A program made the translations under genes and the position numbers. Under the pieces are notes generated by a model, which was not told where the DNA came from, searched no databases, and saw only the letters and a program-made list of their open reading frames with translations. A DNA stretch of 64,000 nucleotides from Pseudomonas helvetica (GTDB lineage Bacteria > Pseudomonadota > Gammaproteobacteria > Pseudomonadales > Pseudomonadaceae), in contig NZ_CP150917.1 of the NCBI RefSeq assembly GCF_039908645.1, positions 5,405,501-5,469,500 of the forward strand, given 5' to 3'. Below, in pieces: positions 11,137-19,824 of this stretch (position 1 is the first letter of the stretch; the number at the start of each line of letters is the position of its first letter).

Positions 11137-12501
11137 TCACCAAAACCAATAAGGCAGAAACTTTGGTGTCGGCTCATGGGCCAACTCCAAGTTGTAAGTA
11201 ATAGAGTTAAAGAAAAACATATCCAATATAAGGAAAGCGATAGCACCAAAAGAAAAAATCACAAACTCACGATGTGGATGCGCGCAGAAATTCGACTCCA
11301 TCCAGGGCCGAACTGCAACAAGGGAAATCAACCCCACTAACGCACCGAAATAGTTTGGCCGAAGAGGTGTCACAGCATAAAAACCATATGTAAATACAAG
11401 CAGCAACAGTCCCAACCCAATAACTGGCAAGTTCAAGCAAAAGCCCAACAGCTTATCTCTGGCGCTTGCAAATAGTTGGCTGCGATCTACAAAAATGTAG
11501 GCAGCCAACAAGGAAATAGCGGGGGTAATTGAAAGTACATAACGCGCCTTTTTAGAGCTTGGAATCGTGAACAGCACGACTACCACAAGGAGCCAGCCCG
11601 TGAGATACAAGAGCATGTTCGTGGCCGGATGAGCTGAACGCTCAAAAAAGTACTTACCCGTCTTGATGATGACGCTCAAAGCAATAAAAGCGGTTACGCC
11701 ATAGGTCAGCAAGCCTGCAGAGAAATAGAAGTAATAACGGGGCGCGTGATCACTGCCAAACCGCCCCAACCCCTGCATGATCAAGACCTCTTGTAGAAAG
11801 GCGTCACCACCTTGTACGTAGGCAGCCCATGCCAGCACTGCAATACCTGTGGCCAGGACGAGGCCCGCGAACAAGGAGAACACCACCAGCATGCGCCACT
11901 GCCGGCTTAACAGATAATAGGAGGCAACTACACTGGCAGGGCCGATCAGGCCAATAGGGCCACGAAATGCAAAGCCCAGCGCAAGCCCCGCGAGTACCAG
12001 TAGCAACCGAAAACGTTGTTTATGCACCTCTCCCGAATAGGCCAGGTAGAAGCACATCACGGTAAAAAGTGCAGGGTATACATCCAGCGCCAAGGAGTTT
12101 ACGCCGTCCAAGAATGACCAAGTGAACAGAGCAAACACAACACCATAGGCACCCCATTTTTTTTCATGCAGCGCACCCAGCTTGTAAATAAACACCAGCA
12201 TCAAGGCGGCGGCAACACAAAAAGGGAAACCCATCGAAAGGATGGATACACGGCCAAACGGCAAGGAAACCAGATACACGAGGAGCGTGTTGAGCACCGT
12301 ATAATCAGGGTATGGCTGCAGATCATCAGCGATTGGAAACAGCGTAATCCCATGCTGCAACATATACTGGGCAAAGTCGACAAAGCGCGTGGTGTAATTG
12401 AGCACGGCAGGCTTATATTGCAGAATAGCCAATATAATAAATGCCATTATGAAAATAAATGTGCATGGCTTATTTACAGCCACTTCCTTTAACCGTTTCA
12501 T
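11137..12501 (-). CDS. ArnT-like integral membrane glycosyltransferase
   Basis: The 454-residue protein has about ten hydrophobic helices and resembles GT-C glycosyltransferases (ArnT / GT39-GT83 type), which move a sugar from a polyprenyl-phosphate donor to lipid A, LPS or protein in the periplasm. The first loop holds Asp42 in RFVDFAQYMLQHG, the position of the acidic catalytic residue in this fold, and DLQPYPDYTVLN follows. Substrate is unknown. Codon use is visibly AT-richer than in neighbouring genes, and the gene is the only intact one in the pocket between the two direct repeats. That suggests horizontal gain of a surface-modifying gene. Start ATG at 12,501; a longer start is not supported. 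Confidence 0.75.
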   Translation of the reverse strand: MKRLKEVAVNKPCTFIFIMAFIILAILQYKPAVLNYTTRFVDFAQYMLQHGITLFPIADDLQPYPDYTVLNTLLVYLVSLPFGRVSILSMGFPFCVAAALMLVFIYKLGALHEKKWGAYGVVFALFTWSFLDGVNSLALDVYPALFTVMCFYLAYSGEVHKQRFRLLLVLAGLALGFAFRGPIGLIGPASVVASYYLLSRQWRMLVVFSLFAGLVLATGIAVLAWAAYVQGGDAFLQEVLIMQGLGRFGSDHAPRYYFYFSAGLLTYGVTAFIALSVIIKTGKYFFERSAHPATNMLLYLTGWLLVVVVLFTIPSSKKARYVLSITPAISLLAAYIFVDRSQLFASARDKLLGFCLNLPVIGLGLLLLVFTYGFYAVTPLRPNYFGALVGLISLVAVRPWMESNFCAHPHREFVIFSFGAIAFLILDMFFFNSITYNLELAHEPTPKFLPYWFW

Positions 12502-12761
12502 GTGACCCTACCGCCCCCTGAAAATGCGCAGGCTACCATGTTGTTTTTGGGCCATCCAGATTGCAAAAGTAAAGAGTTGTTAAAAGCAGTACAGCCTATT
12601 TATTCAAACTATCCAGATGCGTGCGCTTTCTGAACGCGAGCTGAACAGCACTTAAAAAAGGTGTACACACTCCATTACAGGCCTTGTTTTTTACAAATAA
12701 ACTCTAACAACGTGAAGACTCAGGGTGTTTAAAAAGTTGGTTTTAACTGACTCCGACAACC

Positions 12762-12933
12762 TCATGATTCCGGCATCACTACCATCACTTCAGCAACTGC
12801 CCCCTCCTCGCCTTCCGCCAGATAGATATGACCAATTGAGCTATTGAAATAGGTTGTTTCGCGGCAACCGATGCCGAGGGATTCGCCGGTCTCGAACTGA
12901 ATCCGCACGCGCCCCGACAGGACCCCGGCCCAC
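12762..12933 (-). pseudogene. C-terminal fragment of a cupin-domain protein
   Basis: Reading the minus strand from about 12,933 gives AGVLSGRVRIQFETGESLGI, then a short linker, IGHIYLAEGEEGAVAEVMVV and a TGA at 12,762. This is the end of a cupin barrel, probably from an XRE-cupin regulator or a ChrR-like protein. No start codon or upstream part exists: the frame breaks exactly where direct repeat copy B begins (12,930). It looks like a gene truncated by the rearrangement that set the repeat boundary. The 260 bp between it and the glycosyltransferase start hold nothing recognisable and are AT-rich. Confidence 0.65.
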
Positions 12934-13350
12934 CAAACAAAGCATCAACAAAGCCCGCCTAGTGCGGGCTTTGTTGCATCTGGGGTTCTAGCTTGTTGCG
13001 CAAGCAACTCTGCCAGAAACGCGGCATGACGTTGTTTCCCATTCCGAGCCTGCGGATCAACCTCGCGATACTCAACCTGGATCAGGCCCAGCTTGAAAAC
13101 GACTTTCAGCTTGCCAGCCTTCCCCACCTCCCCCCTTGATATCCTCCGCATCCCGAATGCGAGCAAGTAAGGCTACGCCTCGACTCATAAACCACTGCAT
13201 TTGAAATTGGTTACGCCACGCTCTTCGCGATGCCAGACCTGGTCAGCAAAAGAAATGATCGATTCCCGCAACTCCACCAGCGTCATTCGCGGCGCTGTCC
13301 AAACCTGTTTCCTGGCTACGTCCTAACTGAACTCCATCGGGGACACACTT
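12930..13350. repeat. Direct repeat copy B, with a second copy of the ssrA terminator
   Basis: This copy matches 10,564-11,007 with many substitutions and indels. It starts with CCACCA (the last six bases of tmRNA) but lacks the rest of the tRNA-like domain. It contains the same perfect 29-nt terminator hairpin at 12,947-12,975 and ends GAACTCCATCGGGGACAC near 13,350. The remaining 220 bp to the porin gene show no gene; they hold the porin promoter region. Confidence 0.75.
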
Positions 13351-13571
13351 CGTTTTCTTCTTCAGCGCCTTTTTTATATGCAGGTCAATGCAACGAACAT
13401 CTAAAGATCGCGTAACCGAATTGTCATATTCGAAGCCCTTAATGCGTTTCAAAATATTGCAGCGATTCAAATGCTTGGCATCAGCGCTGCAAAACTGCCG
13501 ATGCATGGGTAAAGGATTGCCTTGGATGAACAAGTCCGTCGGCAGGGTGAATTACCCTGTGAACGAGATCC

Positions 13572-14927
13572 ATGATGATCAAGAAACTAGCCGTATCCCT
13601 CGTTGGCGCTTTGCTGGGAGGCGCGATGTTGCCTGCCCATGCGGACTTCATCGACGACAGCCATGCCGACTTGACCCTGCTCAACCGCTACCTCAATCAA
13701 CAAGGCCGTGACGTGGTGGGCAGCACCGCCAAGGCCAAGAGTTACCGCGACTGGGGACAGGGTTTTCAGTTCAATTTCCGCTCCGGTTATACCGACGGTG
13801 CTGTGGGTTTCGGCCTGGATCTTGAGGCCTTTTACGGCCTCAAGCTCGACTCTGGTGGTGACCTGAATAACAAGGATCACCAGAGTCGTTATCCCGGCAG
13901 CATGTTCCCGCTGGATGATGGGAAATCCGCTAATGACTTTAGTGTCTTGAGCCCGACCTTCAAGATGCGCTTCCTCAAGGATGAGTTGCGCGTTGGTATG
14001 CTCAGCCAAAATAACCCGATGCTGGCCAACACCGATGGGCGTCTGTACCACCAGACCAACACCGGCGTGCAACTGGTGTCGAAAGACCTGTCCGACTTCA
14101 CCTTCACGGCTGGCGACATCGTCCGGACGAAAATTCGCAATGAAAGCAACGACAGTGACATGACCACTGGCGGCGGTGCGAAACTCAGCGACCGCTTCCT
14201 CTATGGCGGTGCTGACTATACAGGCCTTGCCGACACCACCTTAAGCCTGTGGTACTCCAATCTTCAGGACTACTACCAACAAGCCTTCATCGGCGCCAAG
14301 CACACCAGCGCGCTACCGGTCGGTAGCCTCCTCAGTGATTTCCGCGCCTACCGCAGCCTGGGCGTAGGCGGCAACGCGAATGGCGACAGCGACTTTGCCA
14401 CCGCGGGCTCTTACGGTGACGGCTTGACCAAGGGGCGTATTAACCAGTCCACTATCAGTTTGATGGAAAGCTACAGCCTGGCGGGCCACACCATTGGCTT
14501 GGGGGCCCAGAAAAACACCGGTGACAGTGACTTCCCTTACCTGGACTCCGGGCTTAACAGTGGCGCTGCCCGACAAGGTCCTGGCGCCGGCGCTGATACA
14601 CCGGCACTGACCAACCTGCAACTGAACAAATTCCAGCATGCTGGCGAAGAAACCTGGATGGCTCAGTACAAATACGACTTCGGTCAGTTGGGCATCAAAG
14701 GCCTTGGCTTTCTGGCCACTTACGCGCACGGCGATAAGATCAAAGTAACTAAAGGCGGCGACAGCGAATGGGAGCGCGACTTGGCGCTGAGCTACCAGGT
14801 GCCTGAGGGTAAGTTGAAGGGACTGGGCGTGACCTGGAAAAACGCCCAGGCCAACCCTAGCCTGACGGGCCAGACCAAGCAGGATGAAAACCGGCTCTAC
14901 GTGAGTTATATCGTACCGCTTTGGTAA
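13572..14927 (+). CDS. OprD-family outer-membrane porin
   Basis: The 451-residue precursor has a Sec signal peptide (MMIKKLAVSLVGALLGG, cleaved near residue 25 after AHA). The mature part begins DFIDDSHADLTLLNRYLNQ, the usual OprD N-terminus. It shows alternating strands of an 18-strand barrel and ends with the aromatic YIVPLW needed for Bam insertion. OprD-type channels pass basic amino acids, aromatic acids or other small organic acids; the substrate cannot be named here. A second ATG at 13,575 is an equally good start given GAGA upstream. A strong terminator follows. No transporter or enzyme is co-directional, so it appears monocistronic. Confidence 0.9.
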   Translation: MMIKKLAVSLVGALLGGAMLPAHADFIDDSHADLTLLNRYLNQQGRDVVGSTAKAKSYRDWGQGFQFNFRSGYTDGAVGFGLDLEAFYGLKLDSGGDLNNKDHQSRYPGSMFPLDDGKSANDFSVLSPTFKMRFLKDELRVGMLSQNNPMLANTDGRLYHQTNTGVQLVSKDLSDFTFTAGDIVRTKIRNESNDSDMTTGGGAKLSDRFLYGGADYTGLADTTLSLWYSNLQDYYQQAFIGAKHTSALPVGSLLSDFRAYRSLGVGGNANGDSDFATAGSYGDGLTKGRINQSTISLMESYSLAGHTIGLGAQKNTGDSDFPYLDSGLNSGAARQGPGAGADTPALTNLQLNKFQHAGEETWMAQYKYDFGQLGIKGLGFLATYAHGDKIKVTKGGDSEWERDLALSYQVPEGKLKGLGVTWKNAQANPSLTGQTKQDENRLYVSYIVPLW

Positions 14928-14940
14928 GCACCGATAGTGC

Positions 14941-14968
14941 AAAAAAGCCCGCAAATGCGGGCTTTTTT
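14941..14968 (+). terminator. Intrinsic terminator after the OprD porin
   Basis: AAAAAAGCCCGC, an AAAT loop and GCGGGCTTTTTT form a hairpin with a T-tract 13 nt after the stop. The A-run on the other side lets it also serve the convergent glutathione transferase gene. Confidence 0.9.
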
Positions 14969-15020
14969 ATACGTGCGCCAGGCATGGCGCGTTGCGCGTA
15001 AGCGCCCTCGCCGAGAGCGG

Positions 15021-15680
15021 TTAGGGGGAAACGTTATGTAAAGGACGCAAAGAATGTGGAGGCCCTTCAACCTTCAATGCCTCGCCCACTGCCGACCTTG
15101 CACTGACCCTCTGGAAATAGGCCTGCAAATTGTCCCATGCCGATAGATCGATTTCTAATCGCTTGGCCCACGTTAGCATTGTGAACAGATAGGCGTCAGG
15201 GGCGCAAAACCCGTCCCCCATCAGGTAGTCCCTCTCGCGCAGCTCATGATCGACATACGCTAGCCGTGGCGAAACCAGGCGCCGCGTCGCGCTCTGCCCT
15301 TCGATCGTCTTCGCCAGAAAGTTTGCACTGACCCCGCCATGCCGCTCGGGCGTGATGAAGTTCTTGTGTACCTCGGTCGAAATGAAGCCAAGCCATTCCA
15401 GTGCGCGATAGCGCTCAAAGCGCCCCTGCGCCGGGAGAAGATTGCGCTCCGAGTGCTGATCCGAGATGTACTGCAGAATGACGGCACACTCGGTCAGGAT
15501 CGCCCCATCGTCTGTTTTCAGGGTCGGCACGTACGACTTCGGATTGATCAGGTCGTAATCTCCGCCGGACCACTGCTTACTCATCAGATCAACTTTCTCA
15601 AGCGAAAAGGAGGCGCCTGCTTCACGCAGGAGAATATGAGGAGCAAGGGAACTGGCCCCAGCCGCGTAGAACAAAATCAT
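15021..15680 (-). CDS. Glutathione S-transferase family protein
   Basis: The 219-residue protein has the two-domain GST architecture. A thioredoxin-like N-terminal domain (1-80) starts MILFYAAGASSLAPHILLRE, with Ser10/Ser11 in the usual catalytic zone, and carries the cis-Pro segment KSYVPTL and LTECAVILQYI. An all-helical C-terminal domain contains APDAYLFTMLTWAKRL. It most resembles the beta/GstB-like bacterial class that conjugates or reduces electrophiles. The ATG at 15,680 was chosen over upstream codons because it gives the canonical first beta strand. It is divergent from a LysR regulator that may control it. Confidence 0.88.
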   Translation of the reverse strand: MILFYAAGASSLAPHILLREAGASFSLEKVDLMSKQWSGGDYDLINPKSYVPTLKTDDGAILTECAVILQYISDQHSERNLLPAQGRFERYRALEWLGFISTEVHKNFITPERHGGVSANFLAKTIEGQSATRRLVSPRLAYVDHELRERDYLMGDGFCAPDAYLFTMLTWAKRLEIDLSAWDNLQAYFQRVSARSAVGEALKVEGPPHSLRPLHNVSP

Positions 15681-15801
15681 GATTGTCTTCCCGTATTTGC
15701 TCACAGGGCGGTAAGCCTGATGATGCATGCAGGGACTATAGGGTTACGGGAAAAACCGGAAAACGCGTGCTGGCGCAACTCAAGTGTGCGAAATTGCACT
15801 C

Positions 15802-16653
15802 ATGATGAATTGGCAAGATCTGCACCATTTTGTTGTCGTTGCTCGCCTCGGCTCATTCACTGCCGCGGGGAAAGAGTTACGCGTCGATCACGCAACAGTG
15901 GGCCGACGTATTACGGCCCTTGAGACATCTCTCGGGATGAAACTGGTGGAGCGTCTGCCACGCTCATCGCGACTCACGGAGGACGGCTTGGCGCTGGCCG
16001 CGATTGCCATGCCGATGGAAGCCATCACCGATGCGATAGGCCGTCATGCACGTGGTACGGCTCCTTTGTCAGGGACCGTGAGACTGAGCGCTCTCCCCAT
16101 TCTGGCGAGTGCATTGATAGCACCGAGTCTCGCCCGCTTGCGCTCGCACTATCCGGCCCTCAAGGTCATTCTCAGCGCGGCCTCAGGTGTTGCTTCACTT
16201 GAAAAGGGGGAGTCGGACGTCGCCATCGGGTTCGTACGACCTGAAACAGCCGGTCGCATTGTTCGCAAGGTAGGCTCAATGAAGCTCGGCCTCTATGCCA
16301 GCCCAGCGTATGCGTTGAGGCCCTCACCGACCTGGACATTCATTGGCTTTGAGGAGGCGCTCCATCAAATTCCCCAACAGCGCTGGATACAACGCTTTGC
16401 AGATGGGCGCCCCTTCGTGCTTCAAAGTAGCGATGTCGCAACGCAGCTAGCTGCCGCACGAGCAGGCATCGGCGTGGCGATACTTCCCTGTTTTCTCGCT
16501 GATCGAGATACGGCGCTGGTCAAGATTGAGCTTGATGACGAACCGACAGCGCGGGATATCTGGATGTCTGTTCATGCTGACGTACGGCGCTCCCCCGCTG
16601 TACGCGTCACCATGGATCATCTGATTGATCTACTGGGCCATGAACTGGGATAG
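15802..16653 (+). CDS. LysR-family transcriptional regulator
   Basis: The ~283-residue protein begins MMNWQDLHHFVVVARLGSF and has the LysR winged helix (residues 3-62; DHATVGRRITALETSLG) and a periplasmic-binding-like effector domain from about 92 onward. The helix-turn-helix lacks the common SxPAxS pattern and is of the HATVGRR subtype. It is divergent from the GST gene across 121 bp, which is the usual layout for a regulator of that gene. Starts at 15,784 (GTG), 15,802 or 15,805 (ATG) are possible; the ATGs fit the family N-terminus better. Confidence 0.88.
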   Translation: MMNWQDLHHFVVVARLGSFTAAGKELRVDHATVGRRITALETSLGMKLVERLPRSSRLTEDGLALAAIAMPMEAITDAIGRHARGTAPLSGTVRLSALPILASALIAPSLARLRSHYPALKVILSAASGVASLEKGESDVAIGFVRPETAGRIVRKVGSMKLGLYASPAYALRPSPTWTFIGFEEALHQIPQQRWIQRFADGRPFVLQSSDVATQLAAARAGIGVAILPCFLADRDTALVKIELDDEPTARDIWMSVHADVRRSPAVRVTMDHLIDLLGHELG

Positions 16654-16696
16654 GTGCTGGAGCTTGGCCAACTCGGATTCGTAGCGGTACGTTTTC

Positions 16697-16726
16697 GTCA
16701 GGTGCGATTGTGTCGAGACACCTGAC
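16697..16726. terminator. Hairpin between the convergent LysR and EamA genes
   Basis: GTCAGGTG and CACCTGAC form an 8-bp stem, with an internal palindrome GTGTCGAGACAC overlapping its right arm. There is no T-run, so a terminator role is only possible. Confidence 0.35.
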
Positions 16727-16800
16727 CTACCGAAATGGGAGCCCGGAAACGGTGTTCTGTCTTTCATGGCGCTCGTTCAAACATCGCCAACTCCCCCGCC

Positions 16801-17685
16801 CTATTCACCAGCCTGTGCAATCCGCACCCGCTCGCGCCCCTTCATCAACCCCACTGCAAGCGCCGACAGGATCAACGCAATAGAAATCCCTTCGTTGAAA
16901 TCAACCCGATGCCCGAGCATCAGCATCGAGCCGGCGACGCCAAACACCGGTATCAGTAAAGACAGCGGTGCCACCCTGGAAACCGGGTACTCTCGCAGCA
17001 GTAGATTCCAGCCCCAATAACAGAAATGTGTCGCCGCGTAGACTTGAAACAACAGCGAGAACACTGACACCCATTCAAGGTGTGTGACCAGGGAGGTAAA
17101 CGGAGCGGAACCGTGTGCCAGCCAGGTGAGCGCCAGTAAGGGGATCGGCGGGAACAGGCTGGCCCATACCACAAAGGCAAACATTTCCCGGACCTTTGAC
17201 TGTTTGATGATGATGTTGCCTACACTCCAGCTAAATGCACTCACCAGCAACAAGCCATAACCCACTGTCGTTGCCTGGCCCGGGCTGCTGAAAATAATGC
17301 TGATCAAACCCAGTGCTGCAAGCCCCACCCCAAGCGTCTGTCCAAGGCTCAATTGTTCGCGAAACAGCAATACACCCCAGCCCAAGGTAAAAAACGCACT
17401 GAACTGAATCAACAGGGCTGCGGTCCCTGGTGGCACACCCAGTTCGATACCCAGGTTGATCAACGCCCACATCGCGACCCCGAAAATCAATCCATAGGCG
17501 GCCAACCACCCCATGGCGATCGACGGCCGCCGGACAAAAAACACCCACGGCAACGCCGCCAGCGTAAAGCGAAGAGCCGTCAGCAACAGTGGATCAATAG
17601 CCGCCAGACCCAGTTTGGTGATGGGAAAGTTCAGACCCCAGACAGCCGTCACCAACACGGCCAGGATCAGGTGTTTTTTCTGCAT
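16801..17685 (-). CDS. EamA-family (DMT superfamily) exporter
   Basis: The 294-residue protein has ten predicted helices in two EamA repeats (about 5-135 and 145-285), with the typical first helix VWGLNFPITKLGL. Members such as EamA export cysteine pathway metabolites, amino acids or other small molecules across the inner membrane. The substrate is not readable here. The divergent AraC gene 119 bp away is the usual partner of such exporters in pseudomonads and probably regulates it. Confidence 0.88.
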   Translation of the reverse strand: MQKKHLILAVLVTAVWGLNFPITKLGLAAIDPLLLTALRFTLAALPWVFFVRRPSIAMGWLAAYGLIFGVAMWALINLGIELGVPPGTAALLIQFSAFFTLGWGVLLFREQLSLGQTLGVGLAALGLISIIFSSPGQATTVGYGLLLVSAFSWSVGNIIIKQSKVREMFAFVVWASLFPPIPLLALTWLAHGSAPFTSLVTHLEWVSVFSLLFQVYAATHFCYWGWNLLLREYPVSRVAPLSLLIPVFGVAGSMLMLGHRVDFNEGISIALILSALAVGLMKGRERVRIAQAGE

Positions 17686-17804
17686 GAAGTTCTATTTCCA
17701 GTATGCCGGGCCAGTGGCTGTATGCCCCAACCGCGACGCCACTATGCGCAACAGGGGCAATGGCTCGCTTGCACTATCAGGTCATAAATCATTAAATTCG
17801 GGCC

Positions 17805-18587
17805 ATGCGCGAAACTGAAATAGATCCCTACGAAAACACTCCCCGCGATGCAGTGGTCACGGCCAATAACTATCTGGATGGCCAACACTTTGATCTGCAT
17901 ACGCACCAACGTGGCCAGTTTGCCTACGCCGCCTGTGGCGTCATCACGGTATTCACTCGCCAGGGCAACTGGGTCGTCCCCCCACAAAGAGCTATCTGGG
18001 TACCGGCAGGCGTCCCCCATGAGATGAGCATGAGCGGACCGGTGACCATGCTTAATACCTACATCCGTAACCGCGCCGCCGCTCGACTCGGTCTGCCTGC
18101 GCACTGCCAGGTATTCGGCGTCTCGGCATTGCTCAAACAACTGCTGATCCGGGCCATGGACGTTCCGGCACTGTATGCCAAGGAAGATCTGGACGGATAT
18201 TTGATGACCTTGCTGCTCCACGAAATAGCCGGCATGTCGCCCTTATCGCTCAATGCACCGCTGCCAAGCGAACCAAGGCTGGCGCACGTCTGTCGAACGC
18301 TGCTGGAGCAACCGTCGCTGGAAACCGGAATTGATGATATGACTCGGCAGGTCGGGATGAGCCGCCGCACATTTACCCGGCTGTTTCGCCAACAAACCGG
18401 TATCAGCTTTGTCGAATGGCGTCAGCAGGCATGTCTGTTGGCGGCCGTGGTGCGTTTGGGTAACGGAGAGGCAATTACGCGGGTGGCAACTGATCTGGGC
18501 TATAGCAGCCCGAGTGCCTTCACCAGTGTTTTCCGTCGAGTACTGGGCGAAGTACCCAGTCGGTATTTCCCGAAAAAAATGCTTTGA
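17805..18587 (+). CDS. AraC-family transcriptional regulator with cupin sensor domain
   Basis: The 260-residue protein has an N-terminal cupin-like AraC_binding domain (about 20-110; FDLHTHQRGQFAYAACGV and WVPPQRAIWVPAGVPHEM-like metal/ligand loops) and a C-terminal double helix-turn-helix (about 160-258; VGMSRRTFTRLFRQQTG and VATDLGYSSPSAFTSVFRR). It is divergent from the EamA exporter gene, which is the likely target. No stronger ribosome site exists for a different start. Confidence 0.9.
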   Translation: MRETEIDPYENTPRDAVVTANNYLDGQHFDLHTHQRGQFAYAACGVITVFTRQGNWVVPPQRAIWVPAGVPHEMSMSGPVTMLNTYIRNRAAARLGLPAHCQVFGVSALLKQLLIRAMDVPALYAKEDLDGYLMTLLLHEIAGMSPLSLNAPLPSEPRLAHVCRTLLEQPSLETGIDDMTRQVGMSRRTFTRLFRQQTGISFVEWRQQACLLAAVVRLGNGEAITRVATDLGYSSPSAFTSVFRRVLGEVPSRYFPKKML

Positions 18588-18663
18588 ACTTTCCCCGGCA
18601 GTCTCAAAATCCCCACAGACCTATCAATAAACATTACCATTTACGACGTAACAGCCGAAAACG

Positions 18664-19530
18664 ATGGAAACTCGAATGCGCAGGTCTGCTGTATTTCTTT
18701 TGGTATCCATGCTGACAGCGTGCGGGACTGGGTTGCCCGTCGAGAAAACGAAAGCAGTGGAGAACGTAGCCTCCGCAAATGGGCACGCCCCACTGAACAT
18801 GGATGGTTATACCGCCAGCAAACTGGATGCCCTGCTCAAAGAACGCTCAGCGATCAATCCCGAAGACATAGGGCAGATGAACAATCTGATTTCACGGGAG
18901 TTTTTGGGACGGCCCTATTCCGCGAACAGGTTGCAGGGCTCTGCTACCACGCCGGAAGCATTGGTCGTCGACTTCAGGGGCCTGGACTGTTTCACCTATC
19001 TGGATTACGTCGAAGCGCTGAGAAAGTCCAACAATGAAGCGGACTTCTTCAAAAACCTCATTCAGACGCGTTATGTGAACGGCAATCTCGATTACCTGCA
19101 TCGCCGGCACTTCTTCACCGACTGGTCGCAGGCCGAGCAAAAACTGGCCGACGACGTCACCGCGCAAATCAGCCCTCATGCGGTAACCGTGGTTAAGCGC
19201 CTCAATCGAAAAGCCGATGGCAGCGCTTACTTGCCGGGCGTGCCCATGACCGAGCGCACGATTACCTATATCCCCAGCGCGTTTGTTAACGACCATGTGA
19301 TCAGCCGTTTGCAGACTGGCGATTACGTTGGCATCTACACCCAACTCGCCGGCCTCGACGTTACCCATACCGGATTCTTTATCAACAAGGACGAAGGGCC
19401 CGTACTGCGTAATGCCTCTTCGAAGAAAAAGAACCGGGAAGTCGTAGACTCTCCCTTCAAGGACTACATCGCGAAGACCCCGGGGATCGTGGTGTTACGA
19501 GCGCGGCAATCTGTGCCAGAGAGTCAATGA
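18664..19530 (+). CDS. DUF1460 lipoprotein, NlpC/P60-like amidase fold
   Basis: The 288-residue precursor has a lipoprotein signal with lipobox LTAC (LLVSMLTACGTG), so it should be anchored in an envelope membrane. The rest matches DUF1460 proteins, which have an NlpC/P60-like cysteine peptidase fold and are thought to act on peptidoglycan fragments. Probable catalytic Cys is in LDCFTYLDYVEAL, and the His in LDVTHTGFFI. The ATG at 18,676 has a better ribosome site (GGAA, 6 nt) and also gives a valid signal peptide. The gene is alone in its direction, followed by a terminator disrupted by a mobile element. Substrate is unproven. Confidence 0.82.
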   Translation: METRMRRSAVFLLVSMLTACGTGLPVEKTKAVENVASANGHAPLNMDGYTASKLDALLKERSAINPEDIGQMNNLISREFLGRPYSANRLQGSATTPEALVVDFRGLDCFTYLDYVEALRKSNNEADFFKNLIQTRYVNGNLDYLHRRHFFTDWSQAEQKLADDVTAQISPHAVTVVKRLNRKADGSAYLPGVPMTERTITYIPSAFVNDHVISRLQTGDYVGIYTQLAGLDVTHTGFFINKDEGPVLRNASSKKKNREVVDSPFKDYIAKTPGIVVLRARQSVPESQ

Positions 19531-19594
19531 ATTCTGGTTCGCCCATCTTGTGCGAACCCTCTCCCCTCAAAAATCAACAAAGCCCGTCTTGTGC

Positions 19595-19773
19595 GCAATG
19601 CTGTTCACTTAAGGAAGTCTGGAGGCCTGAGAAGTATCTGTGGCGAGGGAGCTTGCTCCCGCTGGACTGCGTAGCAGGCCCAATTCAGGGCCGCTTCGCG
19701 CCCCAGCGGGAGCAAGCTCCCTCGCCACAACTGCGGATGTGCCTGAAACATCGGCTTAAGTGAACAGCATTGC
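19595..19773. mobile_element. 179-bp MITE-like element with 19-bp terminal inverted repeats
   Basis: The ends GCAATGCTGTTCACTTAAG (19,595-19,613) and its exact inverse (19,755-19,773) are perfect 19-bp terminal inverted repeats. They are flanked by a perfect 10-bp direct duplication CGTCTTGTGC (19,585-19,594 and 19,774-19,783). There is no coding capacity. The size, inverted repeats and target duplication are those of a miniature inverted-repeat transposable element moved by a transposase elsewhere; a ~10-bp duplication would fit an IS4-type enzyme. A paired REP element occupies its middle. Confidence 0.85.
19640..19728. repeat. Paired REP element, family 1, nested in the MITE-like element
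   Basis: Two inverted 23-nt REP units (19,640-19,662 and 19,706-19,728) of the GTGGCGAGGGAGCTTGCTCC family lie inside the 179-bp element, leaving about 26 bp on each side before the terminal inverted repeats. Either a REP pair inserted into the element, or the element normally carries one. Confidence 0.85.
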
Positions 19774-19824
19774 CGTCTTGTGCGGGCGTTGTTGCATCTG
19801 GGGCTTTGTCTATCACTCACCTGT

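Larger units (their letters stand above)
19574..19800. terminator. Intrinsic-terminator hairpin split by a mobile element
   Basis: Joining 19,574-19,594 to the bases after 19,783 restores AACAAAGCCCG, a loop, and CGGGCGTTGTT, followed by GCATCTGGGG. This is nearly the same hairpin and flank as at 10,581 and 12,947. It would have served the DUF1460 gene and the convergent transporter gene. The element now separates the two arms. Confidence 0.7.

Noticed and set aside
19595..19773. CRISPR or tandem repeat array
   Set aside because: The repeated units are inverted, not evenly spaced direct repeats, and show terminal inverted repeats with target duplication.
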